From positions 273,606-337,605 of the forward strand of contig CATOSA010000006.1 in the NCBI GenBank assembly GCA_951812315.1: DNA of 64,000 bases, written 5' to 3'. The DNA is from an uncultured Burkholderiales bacterium (GTDB lineage Bacteria; Pseudomonadota; Gammaproteobacteria; Burkholderiales; Eutrophovitaceae). Under the pieces are notes generated by a model that worked only from the letters and a program-made list of their open reading frames with translations, was not told the DNA's origin and ran no database searches. Every line of letters starts with the position of its first letter. Position 1 is the stretch's first letter. A program made the translations under genes and the position numbers. Positions 43,050 through 51,953 of this stretch are shown here, in pieces.

Positions 43050-44204
43050 CTACTGTGCAGCGACCGGATCAAATCCGAGGGCGACGCGGCCGCTCAGTAT
43101 CTGCTGGCGCTTCGATGGCAGCGGGTGAAAGTGAATTGCCCTGATGTCGCGCACATTGCGTTCGATTGGATGGCCGCGGGAGAAGCCTGGGCCTCCAACA
43201 AGTTCCGCGGCGAGTTCGACCGTCTTTTTGACGGCGTCGGCGACAATGGATTTGCGCGTGAGGGTCGCGCTTGCGATCTCTGTCGTTGGTGTGAAACCAT
43301 GATTGGCATTGCGGCGAACCATATCATCCAGAGCGATCTGCGCCGTCGTCAGTGAATTCAGCATCTCGCCGACTCCGCCTGCGAGTTCCGCTTGCCGGTG
43401 TTTTGCTGCGTCGATTGCCAGCTCCGCCGATTTTTCTGCGATGCCCACGTAGGCTGAACTGATCAATGGCATTGCAGTGGGCAGGATGACGTTCCACATC
43501 GGGTGCCATTGACCAGCCGGGCGGCGCGTCACGATCGCGTCGTCGGCCACAAAAACGCTGTCGAGCACAACATCATGTGAACCAGTCGCGCGCATGCCGA
43601 GGGCATTCCACGTTTCGACAATCCGCACGCCTTTGGCCTTGAACGGAATCGAGAAATGGAGGACTTCCGACCCTTCCGCGCCAGAACGGGTGACACTGGT
43701 CACGAACACGTTGGCCCCTGGTGCTCCGCTGACGAATCGCTTGTGCGCATTGACGACATAGCCGCCTTCGACGTGCTGCGCGTCTCCGGACGATTCAAGC
43801 CAGTCGTTGGCACCGGTTCCCGCGACGATCAGATTTTCGATTGCGATCCTGCGAAGTGTCCTGGTGGCGGTCTCGTCGCCGCGCAAGTGTTTGTACTCAT
43901 TCGCCGCAACCGGATGGGTGTGCATGGCGAAAGACAGCGCAGTTGAACCGCAGTTGCGCCCGATGTCGCGAATCACGCCCGATAGCTCCTCGTAGGTGGC
44001 GCCGCCTCCGCCAAGTTCTGCGGGAATGCCGGCCGAGAAAAATCCATTCTTCAGCAAGTCCCGATAGTTGTCTGACACAAACTCACCCTTCTGGTCATAC
44101 TCGGATGCCCGGGTTGCAAATTCTGCGCTAACTGATCTCGCCCGTTCTCGCCATTCGGCTGGTGCTGTGTTTACTTCGTTTCGATTAAGTGTTGTCACGT
44201 TCAT
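43050..44204 (-). CDS. Acyl-CoA dehydrogenase-fold flavin monooxygenase (DszC/HsaA-like)
   Basis: The protein has about 384 residues with the acyl-CoA dehydrogenase fold: GFFSAGIPAELGGGG, STALSFAMHTHPVAA and the C-terminal DIRAIHFHPLPSKRQ segment. The Glu base of true dehydrogenases is not evident. Its partner gene 59 bp upstream in the operon is a flavin reductase. Together they look like a two-component FMNH2-dependent oxygenase. I chose ATG 44204 (MNVTTLNRNE) because AGGAG lies eight bases upstream; a frame 25 codons longer begins at 44279. The substrate is unknown. An ordinary dehydrogenase is the alternative. Confidence 0.8.
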   Translation of the reverse strand: MNVTTLNRNEVNTAPAEWRERARSVSAEFATRASEYDQKGEFVSDNYRDLLKNGFFSAGIPAELGGGGATYEELSGVIRDIGRNCGSTALSFAMHTHPVAANEYKHLRGDETATRTLRRIAIENLIVAGTGANDWLESSGDAQHVEGGYVVNAHKRFVSGAPGANVFVTSVTRSGAEGSEVLHFSIPFKAKGVRIVETWNALGMRATGSHDVVLDSVFVADDAIVTRRPAGQWHPMWNVILPTAMPLISSAYVGIAEKSAELAIDAAKHRQAELAGGVGEMLNSLTTAQIALDDMVRRNANHGFTPTTEIASATLTRKSIVADAVKKTVELAAELVGGPGFSRGHPIERNVRDIRAIHFHPLPSKRQQILSGRVALGFDPVAAQ

Positions 44205-44263
44205 GGGAATCTCCTGTAAGAGCTTGGCTGGATTGCTGACAAGTTGATGATGGTTGGTACTGT

Positions 44264-44869
44264 TCATTCCGGTTGGCACGGAATTCCGTATGCACGGTCG
44301 GCGTACAACAGGGGGGTCTCATTACCCTTCGTTGCTGCGGTCACGCGAGCGACAAATATCGTGTGGGACCCGCTGTCATAAGCGTGTTCGAGCTGGCAGT
44401 CGAACGTCGATGTTGCATCTACCAGACGGGGCGCGGCATTCGACCCTTGATCCCATTGGGCCAGTGAAAAATCGTAAGCCTTGTCCTGGCTCGTCCGTCC
44501 GGCGAATACGTCAGCCAGATTGCGCTGACGAATCGACAACACGTTTACGCAGAAGACCTGATTTGACAGGATCGCGAAACAAGCCGGACTTCGCCGATTG
44601 ACGCACGCAAGCAATATCGGCGGGTCGGCCGAAACGGAACACATGGCGCTGACGGTAACGCCGAACCGGCCGGCACGACCGTCGGTCGTGATCACGTTCA
44701 CGTCGGTTACGGCTGCGCTCATCGCGTTGATGAAAACCTCTCTCCGGGCGTTCTTGGCCGCGGTTTCCCGGCCCGGTTCATTGCGCCCGCCTTCTTGTTC
44801 GCGGGCACCGCCGCTGATGTGTTTGAGATTGACGAAGGTACGCGGCGGGTTGGCTGTGGCTGCTTGCAT
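44264..44869 (-). CDS. Flavin reductase (HpaC/FMN-binding split-barrel type)
   Basis: The 201-residue protein has a flexible first 45 residues, then the flavin reductase split barrel: FINAMSAAVTDVNVITTDG, GVTVSAMCSVSADPPILLACV, FCVNVLS. The GVTVSAMCSVS motif binds FMN. It supplies reduced flavin by NAD(P)H oxidation to the monooxygenase gene downstream. AAGGA lies eight bases before the ATG. It is 27 bp after the TTC38-like gene, in one operon. The longer polar N-terminus is not typical of the family. Confidence 0.88.
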   Translation of the reverse strand: MQAATANPPRTFVNLKHISGGAREQEGGRNEPGRETAAKNARREVFINAMSAAVTDVNVITTDGRAGRFGVTVSAMCSVSADPPILLACVNRRSPACFAILSNQVFCVNVLSIRQRNLADVFAGRTSQDKAYDFSLAQWDQGSNAAPRLVDATSTFDCQLEHAYDSGSHTIFVARVTAATKGNETPLLYADRAYGIPCQPE

Positions 44870-44896
44870 GTCTGATGTCCTTATGGTGATTGGGGT

Positions 44897-45673
44897 TCAT
44901 GCGACTTTCAGTTCGCGCGTCAGCGGCGTGTTCGCGTTTGCCAGGCGATACGCTGACTGTTGCAACTGTGCGAACAATTCGTTCTGCGCGCGGCTTCCAC
45001 CAATGTGGCTCACATACGGCAGAACGCTTTCGAACGCCAAGGCCGCTTCTTTGTAGTTACGGCCGATAAACGCGTGAAGTGCAGTGGCAATGCGAAATAC
45101 GGTCGCCTCCGGCCTGGAAGATGTCGACAAGCGGTGCTCTTGAATCCAACCCTCCAGACTCTCGGAATCGTGTGCACCTGCCAGCGCGAGCAGGTTGTGT
45201 ACTTCCACGAACGCGCTGCGCGGCGTCTTCATCGTCGCGAGCGCTCTCCAGCGTACCGGCTCCCAGGGGAGCGCAACCGGCGCGTTGGCCGCGAGAGACA
45301 GTCTCCACAGGAGCGCGGGTGCGTCGGTCAACGCATCAAAGGAGTGAGTCACAACCGGCAGAATGTGCTGGCGAAACCGGGCAAAAGCCGCGTACCAGTT
45401 TCCGGACGACAGTTCAAACACGGCCATGTGCCACTGAAGATGGGCCCAGTTGCTGCCGCTGCCGGAGCGTGAGGCGAGCCATGCTCCAAGCAGTTGGCGG
45501 CCGCGTTCATTGTTTCCAGCGTCAAGCATACGATGGGCTACAACGTGGATGTCGCCGTCTTCGCCCGTCGAGAACATCGCGTAACCACTACTGTCGCAAA
45601 TCTTCTCGCTGCGTTTCTGCGCCGCCGGAATGACGGTCAGATGAGATTGCTGATGATGTTTATGAACCGACAT
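44897..45673 (-). CDS. TTC38-like TPR protein (C-terminal half of the family)
   Basis: The 258-residue protein resembles the C-terminal half of the TTC38 tetratricopeptide family: HLQWHMAVFELSSGNW, ALLWRLSLA, VEVHNLLALAGA, SHIGGSRAQNELFAQ. Family proteins are usually about 450 residues, so the N-terminal TPR half is missing or replaced by a short His/Gln-rich lead. I chose ATG 45673 (MSVHKHHQQ) with AAGGAG nine bases upstream; the frame opens earlier at 45919 but would overlap the divergent gene. It is first in the operon with the flavin reductase and monooxygenase. Its role there is unknown. Confidence 0.7.
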   Translation of the reverse strand: MSVHKHHQQSHLTVIPAAQKRSEKICDSSGYAMFSTGEDGDIHVVAHRMLDAGNNERGRQLLGAWLASRSGSGSNWAHLQWHMAVFELSSGNWYAAFARFRQHILPVVTHSFDALTDAPALLWRLSLAANAPVALPWEPVRWRALATMKTPRSAFVEVHNLLALAGAHDSESLEGWIQEHRLSTSSRPEATVFRIATALHAFIGRNYKEAALAFESVLPYVSHIGGSRAQNELFAQLQQSAYRLANANTPLTRELKVA

Positions 45674-45780
45674 TGACGTGTCTCCTTTCACAATCGTTGT
45701 CGTCAGTGACGGGTGCATCTTCCGGCTGGCCTGTCTAATTAGCGGGCGACAAAGCATGTTTTTGGCGTCTATTTTTCGTC

Positions 45781-45786
45781 TATAAT
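45781..45786 (+). promoter_or_regulatory. Perfect -10 (TATAAT) directly before the BTAD regulator start
   Basis: TATAAT ends nine bases before the GTG at 45795, so transcription should begin at or near the start codon. No ribosome site is present between them. This predicts a leaderless mRNA. A -35 is weak (TTGGCG at 45762, 13-bp spacing). Confidence 0.55.
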
Positions 45787-45794
45787 TTGCCGCT

Positions 45795-47753
45795 GTGGGG
45801 CGATCTCTCCGACTCAATGTGCTTGGCGGTTTCGAAGTTCGGTGGTCGGACGGCGAAGCTGCGCAAATTCCTTCCAGGAAAGCCCAGGCTCTATTGGGAT
45901 TTCTGGCGGCGGAAAACAAGCGCGCTCATTCCCGTGAACAGCTGGCGACGTTGTTGTGGAGTACCGTCGGTGATGAGCGCGCACGACATAATCTCCGCCA
46001 ATCCCTGTCCAAAATACGCTCGTGCTGCAACGCAGTACTGATCTCCGGCGGAGACTCGTTGGCGATTGATGCCGAACGCTGCGCGGTCAATATCGTTGAG
46101 TTTGAACGCCTTGCCAATAGCGATGACGCGGTTGATTTGCGTCATTGTCTTGATCTTTATCGGGGAGACTTGCTCGAAGGGCTTGTTACCCGCGAACCGG
46201 CATATGAAGAGTGGCTGTTGCCGGCGCGGACCCGATTCCGCCGCATGGCATGCGAGGCGGCCGATCAGCTAATCCAGCTAGTTGATGGCCAGGGCAGGGA
46301 TGACGAAACCATTCAAGCTCTCAATCAAAGGTTATTGCTGGATCCTGCTTGCGAACCGGCGCATGTCAGGTTGATGGAAGTATTTGCTCGCGTCGGCCGG
46401 CGCTCGGATGCGTTGAGACAATTTCAGACCTGCGCTGGCATTCTGGAAAGAGAACTGGGGGCAAAACCGAGCCCGCAGACCAGTTCTCTTTATGCAGAGA
46501 TTCGGGATTCTTCGTCTGCTGGTAGTAAGGAACGGGCGCAAATTGTCGATGCGCCAGATAGTCGCAGCGTGCAATTGCAGCGGCCGACGGTCGCGGTGCT
46601 CCCGTTCGATAACTTGTCCGGTAGCGAAGACGCGTATTTTGTCGACGGGATTGTCGAAGACCTGATTACAGCACTTTCCCGCTTCGATTCGCTCATCGTT
46701 ACCGCTCGCGGTTCCTCATTTTTTTATCAGGGACAAACGATTCCGGATCGCCAGATAGCAGAGGAATTGGGCGCGCAGTACCTCGTTCGTGGAAGTTTGC
46801 AACGGGCAGGCAAGCGGGTGCGCATAAATGTTCAATTGCTCGACGCTGGCGCCGAATCTCATCTTTGGGGTGCGCGCTTTGACAGGGAGTTCGAAGATGT
46901 CTTCGTCCTTCAGGATGAAATCACGTCTACGCTGGTGTCGACTCTGGCGGGGCAGGTCGAGGCGGCAAGGTTGGCAAACGCAAGAAAAGCGGCGCCGGAA
47001 CGTCTTGATGCCTACGACATGCTTTTGCGCGGCAAAGACCACCATCACCGCTTTACCGAAGAAGACTGCCGAACCTGTATCGACATGTTCGAGCGCGCAA
47101 TCGAGCGCGATCCTGATTACGCGGTCGCGCACGCCTGGCTTGCCTGCGGACTGGGACAGGCAATGGTGTTTAAACTGGATGACATTAACAAACTTGAAGA
47201 CCGGGTCGAGGTCGAAGCCCGGCGAGGCCTCGAACTTGACGCCAACGAAAGTGAATGCCATCGGCTGCTTGCGCAAGTATCATTGACGAGGGGAAATCTG
47301 AAGCGGTCTCAATGGCATCAGGAGAGAGCGCTGCTCCTCAATCCCAATGATGATCGATCAGTTTGCTCAATGGGCGAGATTCTGTCGTTTGCCGGCAGGC
47401 ATGAAGAGGCCGAAGAATGGGTGCGCAAGTCGATGAAATTGAATCCCTATCATCCGCAGCGCTACTGGACTCACCTGGTACGCCCGCTTTTTCACCTTGG
47501 CAGAGACCAGGAAGCGCTCGACACGCTGGCGAATATCAGTCAACTGCGGATTGACGACCACACTTATCGGGTTGCGGCAACTGCACGGGTTGGTGACGCG
47601 GCCGCAATGGAGCAGGCGTGTGCTGAACTAAGGGCTGCAAACCCGGACTATGACAGCGGAAAGTATGTCGCTTCGCTCCCATACGGCCGAAACAGTGATC
47701 GCAAGGAAATTCTCGATGGACTCGAACTAGCTGGGTCGCGACTTTCGGGGTGA
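45795..47753 (+). CDS. BTAD/SARP-type regulator with TolB-like and TPR domains
   Basis: The protein has 652 residues. It has a winged-helix DNA-binding domain (about 1-95; SREQLATLLWSTVGDERARHNLRQ), a bacterial transcriptional activation domain (100-235), and a TolB-N/FlgO-like domain (AVLPFDNLSGSEDAYFVDG, 258-400). A TPR region (about 410-640) ends it. This layout is common in Proteobacteria near monooxygenases and catabolic genes. It probably regulates the divergent operon (TPR protein, flavin reductase, oxygenase); the 121-bp spacer holds both promoters. The start is GTG with a TATAAT just upstream and no ribosome site. Confidence 0.88.
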   Translation: MGRSLRLNVLGGFEVRWSDGEAAQIPSRKAQALLGFLAAENKRAHSREQLATLLWSTVGDERARHNLRQSLSKIRSCCNAVLISGGDSLAIDAERCAVNIVEFERLANSDDAVDLRHCLDLYRGDLLEGLVTREPAYEEWLLPARTRFRRMACEAADQLIQLVDGQGRDDETIQALNQRLLLDPACEPAHVRLMEVFARVGRRSDALRQFQTCAGILERELGAKPSPQTSSLYAEIRDSSSAGSKERAQIVDAPDSRSVQLQRPTVAVLPFDNLSGSEDAYFVDGIVEDLITALSRFDSLIVTARGSSFFYQGQTIPDRQIAEELGAQYLVRGSLQRAGKRVRINVQLLDAGAESHLWGARFDREFEDVFVLQDEITSTLVSTLAGQVEAARLANARKAAPERLDAYDMLLRGKDHHHRFTEEDCRTCIDMFERAIERDPDYAVAHAWLACGLGQAMVFKLDDINKLEDRVEVEARRGLELDANESECHRLLAQVSLTRGNLKRSQWHQERALLLNPNDDRSVCSMGEILSFAGRHEEAEEWVRKSMKLNPYHPQRYWTHLVRPLFHLGRDQEALDTLANISQLRIDDHTYRVAATARVGDAAAMEQACAELRAANPDYDSGKYVASLPYGRNSDRKEILDGLELAGSRLSG

Positions 47754-48089
47754 TCCGGCCGGTGTTCGGGTCTCATTACGAAACCAGGTGTCATGGTATT
47801 GCGTTCGCGGTCATGCCCGCGTATTGCGGGTAACTGTGCACAGGAGTCGTTTGGTACACAGCTTCGGGAAACCATGCGCATGACTTTGTGTCACGAAGAG
47901 TGGCAATATGGGCGCACATTGCCTGACAAACAGGGGCAATTGACTTGCCGTTGCAGGTACTGAACGTGCTTCTTGCCGTTTGAGGTGTGCCAAGGCTTCT
48001 GCGGGCGCACTGAACCGATGTGATGCGGATCGGTGCGGGCAGCGGAGTAGAATCCACACTGATCACATCGCATTGTCAGGAGAAATTTA
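47754..48089. other. Spacer before the DUF2147 gene, no gene seen
   Basis: This 336-bp stretch has no frame with protein character. AGGAG at its end, about eight bases before ATG 48090, is a good ribosome site. A short direct repeat (GTATTGCG at 47798-47805 and 47823-47830) is present. No terminator is obvious after the regulator. Confidence 0.5.
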
Positions 48090-48581
48090 ATGGGAGCATG
48101 CGAACTGATGGATAGGTCAAGAGGATTGGATACGAAGCGTTGGACTTTCGGTGGTGTGTTCGCATTATTGTTGCTGTTACCGCAAGTTGTTTTGGGGCAG
48201 GCTGCGACGCCCGCGGGATTGTGGAAAACAATCGATGATGAAACCGGTACCGAGCGCTCGTACGTGCGCATTGTGGAAGTCAACGGGGAATTTCGAGGGA
48301 CGGTCGAGAAGATTTTTGACCGTCCCGGTGGCCATCCTGATCATCTGTGCGAAGAATGCAAGGATGACAGAAAGAACAAGCCCGTCATCGGTATGACGAT
48401 ATTGTGGGGACTGAAAGACGCCGGCGGTGTCTGGAAGGGCGGCGAGATCCTTGATCCTGACAATGGCAAGACTTATCGCTGTAAGATGACCGTGTCCAGT
48501 GATGGCAAGGAATTGAATGTACGCGGCTTCATCGGAATTTCACTGATTGGCCGAACCCAAACCTGGCACAGACTGGAATAA
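48090..48581 (+). CDS. DUF2147-family secreted protein
   Basis: The 163-residue protein has an N-terminal signal peptide (FGGVFALLLLLPQVVLGQA) and a small beta-barrel-like domain. Diagnostic parts are GLWKTIDDETG, SYVRIVE, GKTYRCKMTV and VRGFIGISLIGRTQTWHR, matching the DUF2147 family (periplasmic, function unknown). A CEECKDD stretch near 85 with two Cys is typical. AGGAG precedes ATG 48090. The next gene, nfeD, begins 41 bp after its stop. The two may be co-transcribed. Confidence 0.9.
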   Translation: MGACELMDRSRGLDTKRWTFGGVFALLLLLPQVVLGQAATPAGLWKTIDDETGTERSYVRIVEVNGEFRGTVEKIFDRPGGHPDHLCEECKDDRKNKPVIGMTILWGLKDAGGVWKGGEILDPDNGKTYRCKMTVSSDGKELNVRGFIGISLIGRTQTWHRLE

Positions 48582-48621
48582 CACGTTCCGGGTTTCCGGA
48601 CTTGCAGTTAACGGACGTGCG

Positions 48622-49773
48622 ATGAAGGATTCAATGATGCGCGTTGCTTGTTGTGCATTGATATGGGCGTTGGCCCGTGCCGTATTCGCAGCGGATTCGG
48701 GTCCGGTCGCCGTTCTGAGCATATCGGGTGCAATTGGCCCTGCGACGGCTGACTATTTCCATCGTGGCCTTGAAAAGGCGCAAGAACAGCAAGCGCAGTT
48801 TGTCGTGCTGCACATGGACACGCCAGGGGGTCTCGATGCCTCGATGCGGGACATAATCAAGGACATTCTCGCTTCGCCAATTCCTGTCGTCACGTTTGTG
48901 CATCCAGCAGGTGCCCGCGCCGCAAGCGCCGGTACCTATATTCTCTACGCGAGCCATGTCGCCGTGATGGCGCCGGCAACCAATCTGGGCGCTGCTACGC
49001 CGATCTCGATTGGTGGCTTACCCGGTTCACCGCAACCGAAGGGTGGTCCCTCGGAGGAAGAAAAGCCGGACGACGCGGCGGACGCGCCCAAGACAACCGA
49101 GAAGGATTGGATGTCGGATGCGCAGCGGCGCAAAGCAGTTTTCGATGCAGCCGCCTACATTCGCGGCCTGGCGCAATTGCGCGGGCGTAACGTTGAATGG
49201 GCTGAAAAAGCAGTGCGTGAAGCGGTCAGTCTGTCAGCCGAAGAGGCGAAACGCATTGGCGTCATTGACATGGTTGCGACTGACATGGGGGAATTGCTCG
49301 GCAAACTTGACGGTTATTCGGTGAAAGTCAATGAAAATGAGTCCATTGTCTTGCGTACCGATAACGTTGCTACCGTCGAGATTGCGCCGGACTGGCGAAA
49401 TCGCTTCTTGGGCACGATCACCAGTCCGAGCGTTGCCTACATACTGATGTTGATTGGTTTCTATGGCCTGTTGCTCGAATTTTATAATCCAGGCACATTT
49501 ATTCCCGGTGTCGCCGGTGCAATCTGTCTTCTGTTGGCGCTCTATGCGTTTCAGATGTTGCCGGTTAACTATGTAGGCGTCGCGCTGATCGTGTTGGGCA
49601 TCGCATTCGTCATTGCGGAAATATTTGTTTCATCATTCGGTGCGCTTGGCGCGGGCGGAGCAATTGCCTTTGTCGTTGGGTCGGTCACGCTGATGGATAC
49701 TGATGTGCCTGAATTCCAGTTGCCTTTGGGACTGATAGCAGAAGTGGACCCCGAAACTTGGACCCCCGCTTAA
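48622..49773 (+). pseudogene. nfeD: NfeD-family membrane serine protease, 3' end interrupted by IS3
   Basis: The protein has a signal peptide, a ClpP-class protease domain (HMDTPGGLDASMRD; catalytic Ser in ARAASAGTYI; likely base Lys in DAQRRKAVFD) and C-terminal membrane helices (VAYILMLIGFYGLLLEF, LIVLGIAFVIAEIF). After LPLGLIA the frame enters the IS3 left end and stops at 49773. The right side of the IS (from 51015) encodes a hydrophobic stretch that reads like the next helix. I chose ATG 48622 (MKDSMMR). Relatives have about 440-460 residues and a final OB-fold domain, which I cannot find here. NfeD1b proteases cleave stomatin-like proteins. Confidence 0.85.
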
Positions 49774-49791
49774 GTGAAATCTCCATGGGTT

Positions 49792-50637
49792 TCAGGCCGC
49801 GCTCTTCAACGCCGTTTGTTCGAAGTACACCGCATCGGGGGTACGCCAGTCAAGCCCAGTGTGAGGACGCCGGGTATTGTAAAAACGAAAGTATTTGTCC
49901 AGTCCGGCGCGTAATGCCGCCGGCGTTTCATACGCGCGCAGATACACGTCTTCGTACTTCACACTGCGCCACAACCGTTCGACGAACACGTTGTCGATCC
50001 AGCGACCCTTGCCGTCCATGCTGATCGTCACTTCGTGGTCCTTGAGAACGCGGGTGAACGCATCGGCCGTGAACTGCGTGCCCTGATCGGTGTTGAATAT
50101 CTCGGGTGTACCGTAGCCACGCAATGCCTCTTCGAGCGCCTCGACGCAAAAGTCGCTGTCCATCGTGTTCGACGCCCGCCACGAAAGCACCTTGCGCGTA
50201 TGCCAGTGCATAATCGCCACGAGCTACATGAACCCCTTGGCCATCGGTAGATAACACATATCGCTCGCCCACACCTGGTTGGCCCGCGTGATTGTCATGT
50301 CCCTGAGCAAGTAAGGATAGATCTTGTGTCCCTTGTCTGGCGTGCTGGTGCGCCGCTTCGGCTACAGCGCCCTGATCTGCATCTGACGCATCAGCCGCTG
50401 TACGCGCTTACGATTGACCTGCAGCCCGCGTGTATCGAGTTCGTTGCGAATACGACGGCTTCCGTAGAACGGCAGCTCAAGGTGGAGCTCGTCGATCAGG
50501 CGCATCAGCTCAAGGTCTTCGGCTGACACCTGTGCGCCGCGATAGTACGCTGTGCAGCGTGCCGCTGCGAGTAACTCGCAGCGGCGTGCCCTGGACAGTT
50601 CGTGAGCGCTTTGAATCTGTGCTCGGCGCTCGCTCAC
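49792..50637 (-). pseudogene. IS3 transposase OrfB with two in-frame amber stops
   Basis: The integrase-like frame runs from 50637 to 49792 but is cut by TAG at about 50362-50364 (after MRQMQIRAL) and about 50221-50223 (after MAKGFM). In family members both positions are usually Tyr (ALYPKRR and a FVYLVA-like motif), so each TAG looks like a one-base change from a Tyr codon. The DDE residues remain: Asp in VWASDMCYL, Asp in FNTDQGTQF, Glu in DNVFVERLW. The product is therefore inactive. It overlaps orfA by 4 bp. Confidence 0.9.
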
Positions 50638-50924
50638 CGGTCGCGCCCGAGAAACTTTGACAGAAAATCTTTCTCCATCGTCAGTTGCCCGACCTTGGCG
50701 TGCAGCTTCTCGATTTCGCGTTCGGTGTGTTGCGCCTCAACTGCGTTGCCACCGAACACGTCCTCGGCACTATCGACCAGACGTTTCTTCCAGTCCTGGA
50801 TCTGATTCGGGTGAACGTCGAACTGTTCAGCCAGCTCGGCCAGTGTGTGCTCGCCACGCACTGCGCCCAGTGCTACTTTGGCCTTGAAGCTCGCCGTGTG
50901 ATTTCTTCTCTTTCTACGTGTCAT
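50634..50924 (-). CDS. IS3 transposase OrfA (helix-turn-helix)
   Basis: This 96-residue protein has an N-terminal HTH (RNHTASFKAKVALGAV, then LAELAEQFDVHPNQIQDWKK) and a C-terminal leucine-zipper-like helix (REIEKLHAKVGQLTMEKDFL). IS3-family OrfA binds the IS ends, and OrfAB fusions are made by -1 frameshifting. The frame is intact although orfB is broken. The short overlap with orfB (50634-50637) fits the family. Confidence 0.9.
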   Translation of the reverse strand: MTRRKRRNHTASFKAKVALGAVRGEHTLAELAEQFDVHPNQIQDWKKRLVDSAEDVFGGNAVEAQHTEREIEKLHAKVGQLTMEKDFLSKFLGRDR

Positions 50925-51014
50925 CTTCGGATCCTCTCTGTGTCGTAAAAGAATAATCCATAAGATTTCACTTATCAGCTACATTTTGGTGTCCAGCCGT
51001 TGGGGTCCACCTCT

Positions 51015-51080
51015 CAGACTGGATGGAACGTATCTGCCGGTGCCTGTTGTTTGATATTCGTTGTCACGTTTGAAGCAATC
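51015..51080 (+). pseudogene. Probable nfeD remnant right of the IS3 element
   Basis: In one plus-strand frame this reads GWNVSAGACCLIFVVTFEA followed by IAKR. A small turn, a hydrophobic helix and a basic end match the helix that follows LPLGLIA in NfeD proteins. It gives the order of the split gene. After it the frame loses NfeD character and runs antisense to lemA. Confidence 0.45.
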
Positions 51081-51140
51081 GCGAAACGCCACACAATACA
51101 GAGCAGATTACGTGTTCCATTCTTCCGGACCAACGCGCAA

Positions 51141-51713
51141 CTACGCGAACAACTGCTTCATGTTGACATCGGCCAGCTGTTTCTTTTCGAACTCGAGCAG
51201 GTCGGATGCCCCGAATCTGAACAGGCTCGCGATCAGAACGTCCGGAAACTGTTCAATGCGAACATTGTTGATATTGACGCTTTCATTGTAAAACTCACGG
51301 CGATCGGCGATGCCGTTCTCCAGGCCGGTGATTCGCGCGATCAAGTGCGGGAACGTCTCAATCGCCTTGAGTTCCGGGTAGGCATCGACAACCGCGAAAA
51401 TATTGCCAAGTCCGCCGCGCAACATTGATTCCGCTTGGCCGAGTGCCGGAATGTCCTGCTTGATCCGTGCGTCCTGTACCCGCGAGCGGGCCTCGGTGAC
51501 TCGTTGCAGTGTTTCCTGTTCAAACTGCTTGTACTGTTTGCAGGTCTCGACCAGTTTCGGCAGTTCGTCATGCCGTTGCTTGAGCATGACGTCAATATTC
51601 GCCCATGCTTTTGAGACGCCGTGCTTTAGTGTCACGAGGTTGTTGTAAGTCATGGTCGTCCAGACGATGACGAATCCGATAATCACAAGAACAACTATGC
51701 TGCTGATGTCCAT
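51141..51713 (-). CDS. LemA family protein
   Basis: The 190-residue protein has one N-terminal membrane helix (IVVLVIIGFVIVWTTMTYN) and a helical bundle with YNNLVTLKHGVSKAWANIDVMLKQR and YPELKAIETF, the LemA hallmarks (quoted in pieces: KAWANIDVMLKQRHDELPKL). LemA proteins are envelope-associated and of uncertain function. GGAGG lies four bases before the ATG. It is convergent with nfeD across the IS3 element and divergent from the ring-acid operon at 51954. Confidence 0.92.
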   Translation of the reverse strand: MDISSIVVLVIIGFVIVWTTMTYNNLVTLKHGVSKAWANIDVMLKQRHDELPKLVETCKQYKQFEQETLQRVTEARSRVQDARIKQDIPALGQAESMLRGGLGNIFAVVDAYPELKAIETFPHLIARITGLENGIADRREFYNESVNINNVRIEQFPDVLIASLFRFGASDLLEFEKKQLADVNMKQLFA

Positions 51714-51953
51714 TTCACCTCCGTCATAACGATCGAGGATCCAAAAGCCGAAATTGAGGGGTTCAGCCCGGGCATAATCCAGAACAGCCTGGATGCAAAG
51801 CCCGGGCGTTGCTGACCCGAATCATCGTGATTGCACCGATGCTGCCGTGTAACTCCCGAATCGCCGATTTCGGTGGCGCGGTCAGGCTGTGCGAACATGA
51901 CAACTGGCATGCACGATTCCTGCCAACGCGGGGTAAATTACGGAGTAAAAAGA

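Larger units (their letters stand above)
49745..51009 (-). mobile_element. IS3-family insertion sequence, decayed
   Basis: The ends are imperfect inverted repeats beginning TGGACCCC. The left (from 49745) and right (to 51009) ends also share an inner segment, TAAGTGAAATCT near 49771 and its complement near 50965. The element is about 1265 bp and carries orfA and orfB on the minus strand. No clear 3-5 bp target duplication was found. It sits within the 3' part of nfeD. Confidence 0.85.

Noticed and set aside
49792..50637. TAG recoding (amber suppression) in IS3 orfB
   Set aside because: Several intact genes in the window, including the amidase and the etfA gene, end at TAG, so TAG works as a stop. 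Two nonsense changes are simpler.
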